DNA from: Ruminococcus sp. UBA4240
GTDB lineage: Bacteria > Bacillota > Clostridia > Oscillospirales > Ruminococcaceae
DNA: 60,444 nucleotides
Direction of reading: 5' to 3'
Assembly: GCA_002395525.1 (NCBI GenBank)
Contig: DGXE01000078.1
Location: 1-60,444, forward strand
Part shown: piece by piece, positions 42,559 through 51,650 of the stretch
Layout: each line of letters starts with the position of its first letter
How positions within the stretch are numbered: the first letter of the stretch is position 1
Made by a program: the position numbers and the translations under genes
Notes under the pieces: model-generated
What the model was told of the DNA's origin: nothing
What the model saw: only the letters and a program-made list of their open reading frames with translations
Database searches by the model: none

Positions 42559-43979
42559 TTTTCCTCACCGCCGTTTTTTTCCACAGGCACGGGAGTGGGA
42601 TGGCCAAGGTCAGACTTTGCCTGTGCCATAGCCTCCTGCTGTGCTGCCTCGGCAGCCTTCTTATGTGCCTCATATTCAGCCTTGCGGGCTGCCTCCACCT
42701 CTTCGGGAGTGCCCTGATGTGTGGTGGTCTTAAGGTCAGCGGGAAGCTCGGAAACAAATCCCTCTATCTTGCTGAAATAGATGGGAACGGTAAAGTCCAT
42801 GCCGCCGGGACGCAGCGCCCTTGAACCCAGTGCATACACATCGCTTGATACGGTGGTCATGCTGGAATAGCGCATCATGGCCTTGTTCTCGGGGTTTACA
42901 AAATCCTTGAAGGCAGAGGAATAGGGAATGGAGAACCTGTCCTGAGGGAGGGATCCTGTGAGCTTGAGCACCTCTGCGCCCCTGTCGTTGAGGGCAAGTA
43001 TCCTGCCGAATACGGGAGGTATCTTCATATCGTCACGCTTGATACCCAGAACTATGTTGAACAGAGCCCTCTTGATGCGTGCCATGGGATAGGGCTTAGC
43101 TTTGATCTTGTCAAGGAGATCCTCCAGGGAGTCGGATACCCTTGCTGCCTGGAATATGCGGTTTGCAAGCCCCTGATCCACGTCGGGAGCGCTGATTATC
43201 TCCTGGGGGGATGTGGTGCGCAGCCTGTAAAGGATGACTCTCTCGTAGTTCTCGTACCAGCACAGCAGATCCTTGTCGTCGTACTCGGTAACTGCCTTTA
43301 ATGTGTCTGCGGGAACGAAGGCTGAGAAATCCTCACCGTCGTCTATCATGCGGCGGATCTCCTCAGCGCTGGCTATGGTGCCGCTGTGCTCTGCGCCGTC
43401 ATGGTCAGCACCTGCTCTCTTGATGACACAGGGCTGCAGCTTGTCCTCAAGACCCATTCTCTTGATAGCCCTCAGATACTCAACCGCAAGGATATTGTTG
43501 GGGGATGAGAGCACATCGGACACAGCAGGGCCTGCTTCAAGAGCTACCAGCTGCTGTATAGCCATGGGATAGGACATACCCTGCTCCATAAGGGGCTTCA
43601 GATTTTCCTGTGTGGCGACCTTTGTAACAGTGTCGGCACACTTTTTCAGCAGAGCCAGATCATCGGTCTCTGCACCGAAGGAAATGCCGTCTATGCACCG
43701 CAGGGATGCAAGCATCATAACGCCTGCCCCCGCAAACATCTCCGCATTTGCAAGGGAATATCTCACAGGCATTTCAATTACCAGATCCACCCCGTTGTTC
43801 ACCGCTATCTGTGAACGCTTAAACTTGTCAAGCAGTGCAGGCTCACCACGCTGAACAAAGTTGCCGCTCATTATGGCAACGATGTGGTCTGCCCCTGTCA
43901 GCTCCTTTGTCTTCTGGATCTGGTAGATGTGTCCGTTGTGGAAGGGATTGTACTCGCAGATTATGCCGTATGTCTTCAT
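42555..43979 (-). CDS. tmcAL: tRNA(Met) cytidine acetate ligase (YlbM family)
   Basis: A 474-residue HIGH-superfamily nucleotidyltransferase that, in Bacillus, activates acetate with ATP to acetylate C34 of elongator tRNA(Met). The nucleotide-binding opening is GIICEYNPFHNGH (HNGH at 14-17) and MSGNFVQRGEPA follows. The last about 45 residues form an Ala/Glu/Lys-rich, probably helical tail (PEEVEAARKAEYEAHKKAA) beyond the usual end (about 400-420 residues). It is cotranscribed with lysA upstream and the DUF896 gene downstream. Confidence 0.9.
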   Translation of the reverse strand: MKTYGIICEYNPFHNGHIYQIQKTKELTGADHIVAIMSGNFVQRGEPALLDKFKRSQIAVNNGVDLVIEMPVRYSLANAEMFAGAGVMMLASLRCIDGISFGAETDDLALLKKCADTVTKVATQENLKPLMEQGMSYPMAIQQLVALEAGPAVSDVLSSPNNILAVEYLRAIKRMGLEDKLQPCVIKRAGADHDGAEHSGTIASAEEIRRMIDDGEDFSAFVPADTLKAVTEYDDKDLLCWYENYERVILYRLRTTSPQEIISAPDVDQGLANRIFQAARVSDSLEDLLDKIKAKPYPMARIKRALFNIVLGIKRDDMKIPPVFGRILALNDRGAEVLKLTGSLPQDRFSIPYSSAFKDFVNPENKAMMRYSSMTTVSSDVYALGSRALRPGGMDFTVPIYFSKIEGFVSELPADLKTTTHQGTPEEVEAARKAEYEAHKKAAEAAQQEAMAQAKSDLGHPTPVPVEKNGGEEN

Positions 43980-44017
43980 TGGTATCTATCCTTTCGGTTT
44001 GATTTGTATGTACTGAG

Positions 44018-45304
44018 TTAAACGTCGTTGTCAGCCATGCTCTCCCAGGTCTCACGCCTTACGATGACACGGGACTTGCCGTCCTTTACCATCACCACTG
44101 CCGCATTGGGGACACGGTTGTAGTGGGATGCCATGGAGTAGTTGTACGCACCGGTCGCCAGCACCGCTATGATATCTCCGGCCTCGGCGTGCTGCAGGGG
44201 CATATTCTCGCCGATAAGGTCGCCTGACTCACAGGTACGCCCTGCTATGGTCACTGTTTCGTCCTTGGGCTCATCCGCCTTGTTGGCAACGACTGCCGTA
44301 TACTCGGACTTGTACAGCGCATATCTGGGGTCGTCGCACATACCCCCGTCAACACCGATATAGGTGCGTATACCCGGTATTATCTTGCGGGAGCCCACGG
44401 TGTACAGAGTCAGCCCTGCCGGAGCCGCTATGGAGCGCCCCGGCTCTATCATCACAAAGGGCACGGGCAGGGAGTATTTCTCACAGCACTCCTTGAGCCT
44501 CTTGGAGACACGCTTCATATAGTCGCCGTAGGGAACGGGTATATCCTTTTCGGTGTACTTTATGCCAAAGCCGCCTCCCAGTGAAAGATCCTTTATCTCT
44601 ATGCCCTCATCGTGGAGCTTTGCGATAAAAACTGCCATGACCTCCGCTGCCTTTTCAAAGGGGGCGATGTCGTGTATCTGGGAGCCTATGTGGCAGTGTA
44701 TGCCCGCAAGGTCTATACCGGGGAGCTTTGCAGTCTCCTTTGCGGCGGCAAGTGCCTCACCTGTCTCAATGGCAAAGCCGAACTTGGAGTCTATCTGACC
44801 TGTCATTACAGCTTCAAAGGTGTGAGCCTCCACACCGGGCTTTAGCCTGAGTATCACACGCACCTGTCTGCCCTTTTCGGAGGCGATTGCGGATATGCGT
44901 CTCAGCTCCTCCATATTGTCGCAGGTGATGCGCCCTATGTGATTGTCTATGGCGTAGGCAATTTCCTCGTCCTTTTTGTTGTTGCTGGTAAAGACTATCC
45001 TTTCGGGAGGAAAGCCCACGGATAGGGCGGTGTATATCTCCCCGGCGGATACTGTGTCAAGACCTATGCCCTCATCCTTCATGATGCGGCACATTTCCTT
45101 GCAGCAGAACGCCTTTGTGGCATAGCACACCATTCCCCTGCCGTCGTAGCACTCATCCATGGAGGCCTTGAACTCCCGCACAGCACGGCGGACAGTGCCC
45201 TCGTCCATAACATACAGCGGAGTGTCGTACTCCTTTGCAAGCTCTACGCAGTCAGCTCCCCCGATGGTCAGGTGGCCGTTTGCGATGTTCAGCGTGTCAT
45301 TCAT
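44018..45304 (-). CDS. lysA: Diaminopimelate decarboxylase
   Basis: A 428-residue PLP enzyme converting meso-diaminopimelate to L-lysine. PLP Lys64 is in VCYATKAF; other motifs are HCHIGSQ, LSLGGGFG, IEPGRSI and the CESGDL active-site Cys segment. The ATG at 45304 follows GGGTGA; an in-frame GTG at 45313 lies within that ribosome site. It begins 1 bp after the engB stop. No lysine riboswitch is present because the gene has no leader of its own. Confidence 0.95.
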   Translation of the reverse strand: MNDTLNIANGHLTIGGADCVELAKEYDTPLYVMDEGTVRRAVREFKASMDECYDGRGMVCYATKAFCCKEMCRIMKDEGIGLDTVSAGEIYTALSVGFPPERIVFTSNNKKDEEIAYAIDNHIGRITCDNMEELRRISAIASEKGRQVRVILRLKPGVEAHTFEAVMTGQIDSKFGFAIETGEALAAAKETAKLPGIDLAGIHCHIGSQIHDIAPFEKAAEVMAVFIAKLHDEGIEIKDLSLGGGFGIKYTEKDIPVPYGDYMKRVSKRLKECCEKYSLPVPFVMIEPGRSIAAPAGLTLYTVGSRKIIPGIRTYIGVDGGMCDDPRYALYKSEYTAVVANKADEPKDETVTIAGRTCESGDLIGENMPLQHAEAGDIIAVLATGAYNYSMASHYNRVPNAAVVMVKDGKSRVIVRRETWESMADNDV

Positions 45305-45305
45305 A

Positions 45306-45887
45306 TCATTCACCCAGTTCTGTTATGATCTTTCGTATCTCCTCAACGCCCTCCCCTGTTACCGAGGAAAAGGCTATGTGAGTTATTTCGTCGAAGTAGG
45401 GTATCTCTTTTGCAAAGCCCGCCATGCGCTCCTCACGCTCACGGGGTCTCAGCTTGTCCGCCTTGGTAAATACTATGACAAAGGGTATCTCGCTTTGCAC
45501 CATGAAGTCTATCATCTGCAGGTCATCCGCAGAGGGGGGGTGGCGCATATCCACAAGCTGAAAGATAAGAGCTAAGTCCCTGTCGTCATGCAGGTACCCC
45601 TCTATCAGCCCCGACCAGCGCTGCTTGTCGGACTTTGCCACCTTTGCGTAGCCGTATCCGGGGAGATCCACAAGATATATGCCTTCAAGGGTGTAGAAGT
45701 TTATGGTGGCAGTCTTTCCGGGCACGGCGGACACCCTTGCCAGTGACTTTCGCCCCAGCACCTTGTTGATAAGGGAGGATTTCCCCACATTCGAGCGCCC
45801 TGCAAAGGCTATCTCCGTCCTGTCAGACGGGGGTATCTGCCTGTATTCCCCGAAGGAGGTGCTAAACTCTGCTTTGTTAAAATTCAT
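45306..45887 (-). CDS. engB: Ribosome biogenesis GTP-binding protein EngB/YsxC
   Basis: A 193-residue TRAFAC GTPase required for 50S assembly. It has G1 GRSNVGKSS, G2 region with KTATINFY, G3 DLPGYGYAKV, G4 TKADKL and G5 SSVTGEG. It follows lon by 4 bp and precedes lysA by 1 bp; the lon-engB order is conserved in many Firmicutes. Confidence 0.97.
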   Translation of the reverse strand: MNFNKAEFSTSFGEYRQIPPSDRTEIAFAGRSNVGKSSLINKVLGRKSLARVSAVPGKTATINFYTLEGIYLVDLPGYGYAKVAKSDKQRWSGLIEGYLHDDRDLALIFQLVDMRHPPSADDLQMIDFMVQSEIPFVIVFTKADKLRPREREERMAGFAKEIPYFDEITHIAFSSVTGEGVEEIRKIITELGE

Positions 45888-45891
45888 ATCA

Positions 45892-48246
45892 TCAACTCGT
45901 AAAGCCCACTCTTACAGGGGGCTTTTCCTGCGGCTTCCCCGCAAGAGCGGTATCAAGGACATCCTTCATTTCATCCGCAAAGACAAAACGGATATTTTCC
46001 TTGACGGAATCCTCTATCTCATCCAGATCCGGGCGGTTGCCCTTCGGTATTATCACAGTCTTTATGCCTTCCTTGTAGGCAGCCATGGTTTTTTCACGCA
46101 AGCCCCCTATGGGGAGCACCTTGCCGTGAAGGGTTATCTCCCCCGTCATGGCAACACTGCTGTGAACAGGTATCCCCGTAAGTGCGGACACAAGGGCAGT
46201 GGTCATGGTGACACCTGCGGAGGGTCCGTCCTTGGGTGTAGCCCCCTCCGGTGCGTGGATATGTATATCCTTGCTCATGTAGAAGGTCTTTTCAATGCCG
46301 TATTCATCCGCAATGGAGCGCACGAAGCTGACAGCAAGGCGTGAAGATTCCTGCATCACCTCGCCTAAGGAGCCTGTGGCGGTAACATTTCCGTGACCCT
46401 CATTCACAAGCACCTCAAGGGGCATGATAGTACCGCCTGCCGACGTCCACGCAAGGCCGTTGACAACGCCAACGCTGTCCTGCTTTGCGGAGAAGTCCTC
46501 TATGTACTTGCGGTTGCCCAGATAGGTCTTTACGTCCTTGCCGCTGATGCTCACCCTTGCCGCAGTGCCTTCAACGATGATCTTGGCAGCCTTCCTGCAG
46601 AGGGAGGCGATGACCCTTTCCAGCTCACGCACCCCCGCCTCACGGGTGTAGTAGTCGATAAGCTCATACACGGCGGTATTGTTTATCCTGAGCTGAGATG
46701 CCTTCATACCGTGCTTTTCAAGCTGCTTGGGGATAAGATGCTCCTTTGCGATGTGGAATTTCTCCTCCCTGGTGTAGCTTGAAAGCTCTATTATCTCCAT
46801 CCTGTCCCGCAGGGGCGGGTCAATGACGGATATGTCATTTGCAGTGGTGATGAACATCACATTGGACAGGTCAAAGGGCAGGTCTATGTAATGGTCACGG
46901 AAATTGGTGTTCTGCTCGGAATCCAGTACCTCAAGCAGTGCAGAGGAGGGATCCCCCCTGAAATCATGGCTCATCTTGTCTATCTCATCCAGCAGGATAA
47001 GAGGATTATTTGCCTTTGTTTCAAGCAGAGCTGCGATTATGCGGCCGGGCATTGCGCCGATGTAGGTCTTTCTGTGCCCCCTGATGTCGGATTCATCCCT
47101 GACACCGCCCAGTGACACACGGGTGTAGTTTCTCCCCAGTGAACGGGCAATGGACTTTGCTATGGAGGTCTTGCCCACTCCGGGAGGTCCGTACAGGCAG
47201 ATTATCTGCCCCTTGGTCTCCGGTGCGAGCTGCTTTACGGCTATGGTCTCAAGGATGCGCTCCTTGACCTTTTTAAGCCCGTAGTGATCGTCGTCAAGTA
47301 TCTTTGCGGTGTGCTTGATGTCGTTTATCTCCTTGGTGGAGGTGTGCCAGGGCAGGTCGAGCACCGTGTCAAGATAGGTCTTGATGACCCCGGACTCCGG
47401 GGAACCGGGGCCGTACTGAGCCAGTCTGTCCGCCTCTTTAAGGAGCTTTTCCTCATACTCCTCCGAAAGGGAGAGTGCCTTTATCTTGTCAACGTACTCA
47501 TCGCCCTCGGCGGCTTCGTCATATTCACCCAGCTCTCTTGAGATAGCTTTCATCTGCTCTCTCAGGAAGTATTCCCGCTGATTTGAGGCTATCTGGCTGT
47601 GTACCCTCTCCCTGATATCGGATTCATAGCCAAGCACGGCTATCTCCTCATTCAGTGTGGTAATGAGCATCATCAGCTTGTCCGAAAGGCCGTTTGCCTC
47701 CAGCAGCTGCTGACGCTTTTTCAGATCCATTGGGATCCCCACGGCTATATTCTCAAACACCTCATAGGGATTTTCATTGGTGAGCACAGCCTTCACAAAG
47801 TCCCCGGACATGGATGGGGATTTTGAAGCATAGTCCGCAAACAGCGCCTTCAGTGTGCGCATAAGGCCTGTGATCTCTGTATCCTCCGGTGTCTCCTTCT
47901 TCTCAGGGAATCTCTTCACCACCGCCGATGTATAGTCATCGTTGTCACGGGTCCTGACAAGCTTTGCACGGTACACACCGTTGAGCATCACACGCATGGT
48001 GCTCTCGGAGGAGCGCACTACCTGCTTTACCCTTGCTACTACGCCTGTCCTGAAAAGCTCCCCGTCCGTGTCACGCCCTGTGAGGAAAACGAGCCTTTCA
48101 CTTTCAAGGGCGTGCTCCACAGCGTGTATGGATCTGGGGTCTGTCATTTCAAAATGCAGCACCACATGGGGGAACACAACTATCCCGTTGAGTGTCAGCA
48201 GGGGGTATTCAGGGGTTCTTACGATTCTTTCTTTTTTCTCTTCCAT
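45892..48246 (-). CDS. lon: ATP-dependent protease Lon
   Basis: A 784-residue hexameric AAA+ protease degrading damaged and regulatory proteins in the cytoplasm. The N-terminal LON substrate domain (about 10-200) is followed by the ATPase (Walker A GPPGVGKTS, Walker B LILLDEIDKM) and the protease domain with catalytic Ser in DGPSAGVTM and Lys in GGLREKTMAA. The ATG at 48246 follows AAAGGAAAG; an ATG 21 nt earlier has its AAGG touching it. It lies 48 bp after pyrB with no own promoter seen. Confidence 0.97.
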   Translation of the reverse strand: MEEKKERIVRTPEYPLLTLNGIVVFPHVVLHFEMTDPRSIHAVEHALESERLVFLTGRDTDGELFRTGVVARVKQVVRSSESTMRVMLNGVYRAKLVRTRDNDDYTSAVVKRFPEKKETPEDTEITGLMRTLKALFADYASKSPSMSGDFVKAVLTNENPYEVFENIAVGIPMDLKKRQQLLEANGLSDKLMMLITTLNEEIAVLGYESDIRERVHSQIASNQREYFLREQMKAISRELGEYDEAAEGDEYVDKIKALSLSEEYEEKLLKEADRLAQYGPGSPESGVIKTYLDTVLDLPWHTSTKEINDIKHTAKILDDDHYGLKKVKERILETIAVKQLAPETKGQIICLYGPPGVGKTSIAKSIARSLGRNYTRVSLGGVRDESDIRGHRKTYIGAMPGRIIAALLETKANNPLILLDEIDKMSHDFRGDPSSALLEVLDSEQNTNFRDHYIDLPFDLSNVMFITTANDISVIDPPLRDRMEIIELSSYTREEKFHIAKEHLIPKQLEKHGMKASQLRINNTAVYELIDYYTREAGVRELERVIASLCRKAAKIIVEGTAARVSISGKDVKTYLGNRKYIEDFSAKQDSVGVVNGLAWTSAGGTIMPLEVLVNEGHGNVTATGSLGEVMQESSRLAVSFVRSIADEYGIEKTFYMSKDIHIHAPEGATPKDGPSAGVTMTTALVSALTGIPVHSSVAMTGEITLHGKVLPIGGLREKTMAAYKEGIKTVIIPKGNRPDLDEIEDSVKENIRFVFADEMKDVLDTALAGKPQEKPPVRVGFTS

Positions 48247-48294
48247 TGTTCTTTCCTTTGTTGCCATCCTTGGGGCAGCCGCACCGCCTGTTCG

Positions 48295-49377
48295 CTATAC
48301 GAGCTGCCTTTCATCGCAGTATTCACATTCAAGCAGATCCCCGCTCCCTCTGAAGAACTGGGGCAGATAGTATTCCTTCCGTGTGATGCACTTGGGATTC
48401 TTGCATCTTGTGCCCGTATATTCTTTTCCGGTGAGAAGCGGCATGGATCTGCGGGGTTCATTGAGTACAGTGAGCACCAGAGCCATTCTTGCATATACTC
48501 CGTACTTTGCCTGCTTGAAGTAGAGGGCTCTGGGGTCGTCATCCACGTCCATGGGGATCTCATCCACTCTGGGCAGGGGGTGCATGACGATAAGGTCACT
48601 GCGCCCCATGTTGAGCTTGTTCCTGTCCAGGCAGTAGGCACCCTTCTGCTCGTAATATTCCTCACGGTCAGCAAAGCGTTCCTTCTGCACCCTTGTCATA
48701 TACAGCACATCCAGGGAGCCTATGGCATCCTCCAGGGAGCGCACCTCCTCATAGGCACAGCCTGCGGAGTTGAGCCTGTCCTTGATATACTGTGGCATAC
48801 CCAGCTCCGGTGTGGATATCATCACGAATTTTATCCCCTTGAAGCCGCACAGCGCCTTGCACATAGAGTGTACCGTGCGCCCGTTGCGCAGATCACCGCA
48901 CAGGCCTATGGTAAGGTCTGTGAGCCTGCCCTTTTCCTTGTAAAGGGTAAGCATATCCAGCAGTGTCTGAGAGGGATGGCAGTGACTTCCGTCACCGGCG
49001 TTTATTATGGGGCAGTCCGCAGTAAGGGCGGCAGCCTTCGCAGCTCCCTCGGCGGGGTGGCGCATTACCATGATGTCCGCATAGGAGGATACTATCTTTG
49101 TGGTATCCTTCAGGTTCTCCCCCTTTGCCACAGAGGAGGTGGCAGGGTTGTCAAAACCTATGATAGTGCCGCCCAGTCTCAGCATAGCTGTCTGGAAGGA
49201 CATCTGTGTACGTGTGGAGGGCTCGTAGAAAAGGGTCGCCATTATCTTTCCATCTGCGGCATGGGCATATTTTCCGGGGTCGTCATAGATGTCGGAAGCA
49301 AGCTTTACAACATCAAGCCACCAGTCCGTGCCCATATCTGCAAGATCAATAACATCGGTATACTTTGATAAAACCAT
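48295..49377 (-). CDS. pyrB: Aspartate carbamoyltransferase with PyrI-like zinc tail
   Basis: A 360-residue enzyme joining carbamoyl phosphate and aspartate in pyrimidine synthesis. The catalytic part (about 1-310) has the phosphate-binding EPSTRTQMSF motif, GDGSHCHPSQ and MHPLPRVDEI. It is followed by about 40 residues with four Cys in the spacing C-x4-C-x20-C-x2-C (Cys325, 330, 351, 354), which matches the zinc domain of the PyrI regulatory chain (C-x4-C-x23-C-x2-C in E. coli). The PyrI nucleotide-binding domain is absent and no pyrI gene is adjacent. It leads the operon with its own promoter. Confidence 0.92.
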   Translation of the reverse strand: MVLSKYTDVIDLADMGTDWWLDVVKLASDIYDDPGKYAHAADGKIMATLFYEPSTRTQMSFQTAMLRLGGTIIGFDNPATSSVAKGENLKDTTKIVSSYADIMVMRHPAEGAAKAAALTADCPIINAGDGSHCHPSQTLLDMLTLYKEKGRLTDLTIGLCGDLRNGRTVHSMCKALCGFKGIKFVMISTPELGMPQYIKDRLNSAGCAYEEVRSLEDAIGSLDVLYMTRVQKERFADREEYYEQKGAYCLDRNKLNMGRSDLIVMHPLPRVDEIPMDVDDDPRALYFKQAKYGVYARMALVLTVLNEPRRSMPLLTGKEYTGTRCKNPKCITRKEYYLPQFFRGSGDLLECEYCDERQLV

Positions 49378-49438
49378 TTCAATCCCTCCAAAACGGTATG
49401 GCTCTGTGCCTTCATCGTGTACTTATTCTGAAATCAAC

Positions 49439-49467
49439 ATTTTATCACATTCCATAAAAAAAGTCAA
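49439..49467 (-). promoter_or_regulatory. Promoter for the pyrB-lon operon
   Basis: On - TTGACT (49467-49462) and TAAAAT (49444-49439) with a 17 bp spacer. The leader (about 55 nt) shows no attenuator or PyrR-type structure. Confidence 0.75.
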
Positions 49468-49525
49468 CTATATTTGTGTAAATTATTCATGATAGGAGCC
49501 GGCAGTTCAGCAAGACCCCTCAAAT

Positions 49526-49553
49526 AAAGCAAGACAGATGACCGTCTTGCTTT
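49526..49553. terminator. Terminator after the chemotaxis protein gene
   Basis: AAAGCAAGAC (49526-49535) pairs with GTCTTGCTTT (49544-49553). On - it is followed by ATTTG, with TTT from the stem itself, so it should work for the convergent-side gene. Confidence 0.7.
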
Positions 49554-49565
49554 ATGCGGTATGGA

Positions 49566-50948
49566 TCAGTACTTTCCCTTGTCCCCTTCAAACTCAAAGG
49601 TGTCATGGGCAGGAGGCGTATCGGGGAGAGTTTTTACAGGGGCGTTCTCTGAAGGGCTGTCTGCGGTGTACACCTCATCCGCAACGGACTGGGCAGGTGC
49701 CCTCTCCTTCAGGGCGCTGAAGCTGAAATGGGAAAGGAGCTGCTTCAAGGTTACCGACTGTCCGGAAAGCTCCTCGGAGGCAGCCGCAGACTCCTCTGCT
49801 GTGGCGGTGTTGTTGTTCACCACGGAGGATATGCGCTCTACGCCCTCGGTGATGTTGCGTATCTCCTCCGCCTGCATCACGCTTTCCTCGGATATCTTGG
49901 ATATCTCGCCCTCGATGGTGCTGGAATTCATGACCACGTTTTCAAGCACCTTGGCAGTGTCATTGGCAATGGCAGAGCCCTTTTCCACATTGGCAACGGA
50001 TTTTTCTATAAGAGCCGTGGTACGGTTTGCAGCCTCCGCACTCTTTGCAGCAAGGTTTCTGACCTCGTCCGCCACCACCGCAAAGCCCTTGCCGGCGCTC
50101 CCCGCCCTTGCCGCCTCAACAGCGGCATTGAGTGCCAGGATATTTGTCTGGAACGCAATATCGTCTATGACCTTTATGATCTTGGATATCTCCATGGAGC
50201 TTTCGTTTATGTCCTTCATGGACATGAGCATATTGTGCATTTCCTTGCTGCACTCCTCTATGCTCAGGCTGTTGGACTTGACTATCTCCGATGTGTTCTT
50301 CGCCGATGCTGCCGTGTTGTTTATCCTCTCGGATATATCCTCGATCTGGGTGGTGAGCATATGTATGGATTCAGACTGCTCCGATGCGCCCTTGGAAAGG
50401 GACTGTGCCGCATCCGCCACCTGCCCTGAGCCTGTGGTCACCTGTCCTGTGACGACATATATGCTCTCTATGGTGGAGCGCAAAGCCTCGGCTATCTCGT
50501 TGTATTTATCCGCAAGCTTTGCATATTCGCCGGGCCATTCCGAGGGGAGACGGGTGTCAAGCCTGCCTGCGGCAAGGTCATCAAGAGCGCCTGCTGTAAG
50601 GTGTATGGTGTCATACAGCCTCAGACCGGTGTCCCGTGCGATGCGGTCAAGCTCCTTTATTTCGTAGAATGGGCTGTCTGTCTCACGGTCTGCGGACAGC
50701 CGCCCCTCGCTTATGTCGCAGAGCCTGTCCCCTATCTTGTCCATATCCTCCGACATCCTGCGGAGGACGAAATAGGTGGCAGTGATATACGCTGCCGTAA
50801 GCACTATGCTCACGCCCAGAGCGATGTATAGATTCCCTGCAAGCTGGAGCAGCGCCCCCGTCACAAGTATGAGGATCGTTATGAAGGCGCCGTTGAGCAG
50901 GCTTATCCTGCCCGGGAGCGTCTTGAATGTATGTTTTTTACTGTTCAC
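49566..50948 (-). CDS. Methyl-accepting chemotaxis protein without a large outer sensor
   Basis: A 460-residue receptor-like protein. Two closely spaced membrane helices (about 17-37 and 39-62) leave almost no extracytoplasmic domain. A HAMP-like region and helical linker follow (about 63-170), then an MCP signalling domain with the hairpin tip DIAFQTNILALNAAVEAARAG (in the family this contacts CheA/CheW). The C terminus adds a Pro/Ser-rich tail. The start is GTG at 50948 with AAGGGG upstream. No che genes are in the window, so it must use a distant array or act in another sensory role. It follows bcp by 36 bp. Confidence 0.9.
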   Translation of the reverse strand: MNSKKHTFKTLPGRISLLNGAFITILILVTGALLQLAGNLYIALGVSIVLTAAYITATYFVLRRMSEDMDKIGDRLCDISEGRLSADRETDSPFYEIKELDRIARDTGLRLYDTIHLTAGALDDLAAGRLDTRLPSEWPGEYAKLADKYNEIAEALRSTIESIYVVTGQVTTGSGQVADAAQSLSKGASEQSESIHMLTTQIEDISERINNTAASAKNTSEIVKSNSLSIEECSKEMHNMLMSMKDINESSMEISKIIKVIDDIAFQTNILALNAAVEAARAGSAGKGFAVVADEVRNLAAKSAEAANRTTALIEKSVANVEKGSAIANDTAKVLENVVMNSSTIEGEISKISEESVMQAEEIRNITEGVERISSVVNNNTATAEESAAASEELSGQSVTLKQLLSHFSFSALKERAPAQSVADEVYTADSPSENAPVKTLPDTPPAHDTFEFEGDKGKY

Positions 50949-50984
50949 AGGAAAATCCCCTTGTTTCTTTTCTGCCGGCGGCTG

Positions 50985-51443
50985 TCAGGATATCTCTTCC
51001 AGCATTTTTGAAGGGTTCTCTGCCGCCTTTACTTCCCCGAATGCCTTTTCTATGTAGCCCTGCTCGTCAATTATGTAGGTGGTGCGGACAGTGGAGTAGA
51101 CCTCCCTGCCGGTGCTGCTCTTCTTCTCCTTCAGCACGTCGTATTCCCCCATCACCGTGCGTTCCCTGTCAGACAGAAGGATAAAGGGCAGGGAATACTT
51201 CTCCGCAAACCGCTGATGTGAAGCGGCGCTGTCAGCGCTTATGCCTATGACCACAGCACCCTTTTCCGTAAAGCGGGGATACAGCTCTGCAAAGCCGCAG
51301 GCCTGCTTGGTACACCCGGAGGTATTGTCCTTCGGGTAGAAATAGAGGATCACCTTTTTGCCTGCAAATTCAGACAGGGAGCGAACCCTGCCGTTGCTGT
51401 CGGGCAGCATGAAAAACGGAGCCTTGATACCTGGTTGAAGCAT
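50985..51443 (-). CDS. bcp: Thiol peroxidase, Bcp/PrxQ family peroxiredoxin
   Basis: A 152-residue atypical 2-Cys peroxiredoxin that reduces H2O2 and organic peroxides. The peroxidatic Cys44 (TSGCTKQACGF) and resolving Cys49 follow the C-x4-C pattern; the YFYPKDNTSGCT motif is standard. The ATG at 51443 follows AGGGGTGGG; extra in-frame codons upstream lie in the 5' leader, which holds an inverted repeat. It leads a two-gene unit with the chemotaxis protein. Confidence 0.93.
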   Translation of the reverse strand: MLQPGIKAPFFMLPDSNGRVRSLSEFAGKKVILYFYPKDNTSGCTKQACGFAELYPRFTEKGAVVIGISADSAASHQRFAEKYSLPFILLSDRERTVMGEYDVLKEKKSSTGREVYSTVRTTYIIDEQGYIEKAFGEVKAAENPSKMLEEIS

Positions 51444-51487
51444 ATTTCCCACCCCTGTCTGCATGAATGAATCCTGCTGAATACGGG

Positions 51488-51521
51488 ATGATACGTCAAA
51501 ACCTTGACATACACGTATCAT
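51488..51521 (-). promoter_or_regulatory. Inverted repeat in the bcp 5' leader
   Basis: ATGATACGT (51488-51496) and ACGTATCAT (51513-51521) are perfect 9 bp inverted repeats; an inner GTCAA/TTGAC pair is nested between them. It lies at or just after the predicted transcription start, so it may be an operator or an RNA hairpin. Confidence 0.55.
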
Positions 51522-51526
51522 TTTCT

Positions 51527-51556
51527 ATTATACACCATTTCCATGCTATTTGTCAA
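51527..51556 (-). promoter_or_regulatory. Promoter for bcp
   Basis: On - TTGACA (51556-51551) and TATAAT (51532-51527), both perfect, with an 18 bp spacer. Confidence 0.85.
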
Positions 51557-51578
51557 GGAAATTTGAATATTATTATGA

Positions 51579-51607
51579 TTGACATTGAAGACAGAATATG
51601 GTAAAAT
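51579..51607 (+). promoter_or_regulatory. Promoter for valS
   Basis: TTGACA at 51579-51584 and TAAAAT at 51602-51607 with a 17 bp spacer. Only about 37 nt of leader follow, too short for a T-box. Confidence 0.85.
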
Positions 51608-51650
51608 GGAATGTATTGTTTGATAACCATGCTTTGAAGGGATGAGCTTT

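Noticed and set aside
48112..49368. 418-codon open frame on + opposite pyrB and the start of lon
   Set aside because: Antisense to well-identified genes; low-complexity-looking translation rich in His, Gly, Cys and Tyr typical of shadows.
51535..51650. Possible T-box leader before valS
   Set aside because: The promoter leaves only about 37 nt of leader and there is no T-box core sequence or terminator.
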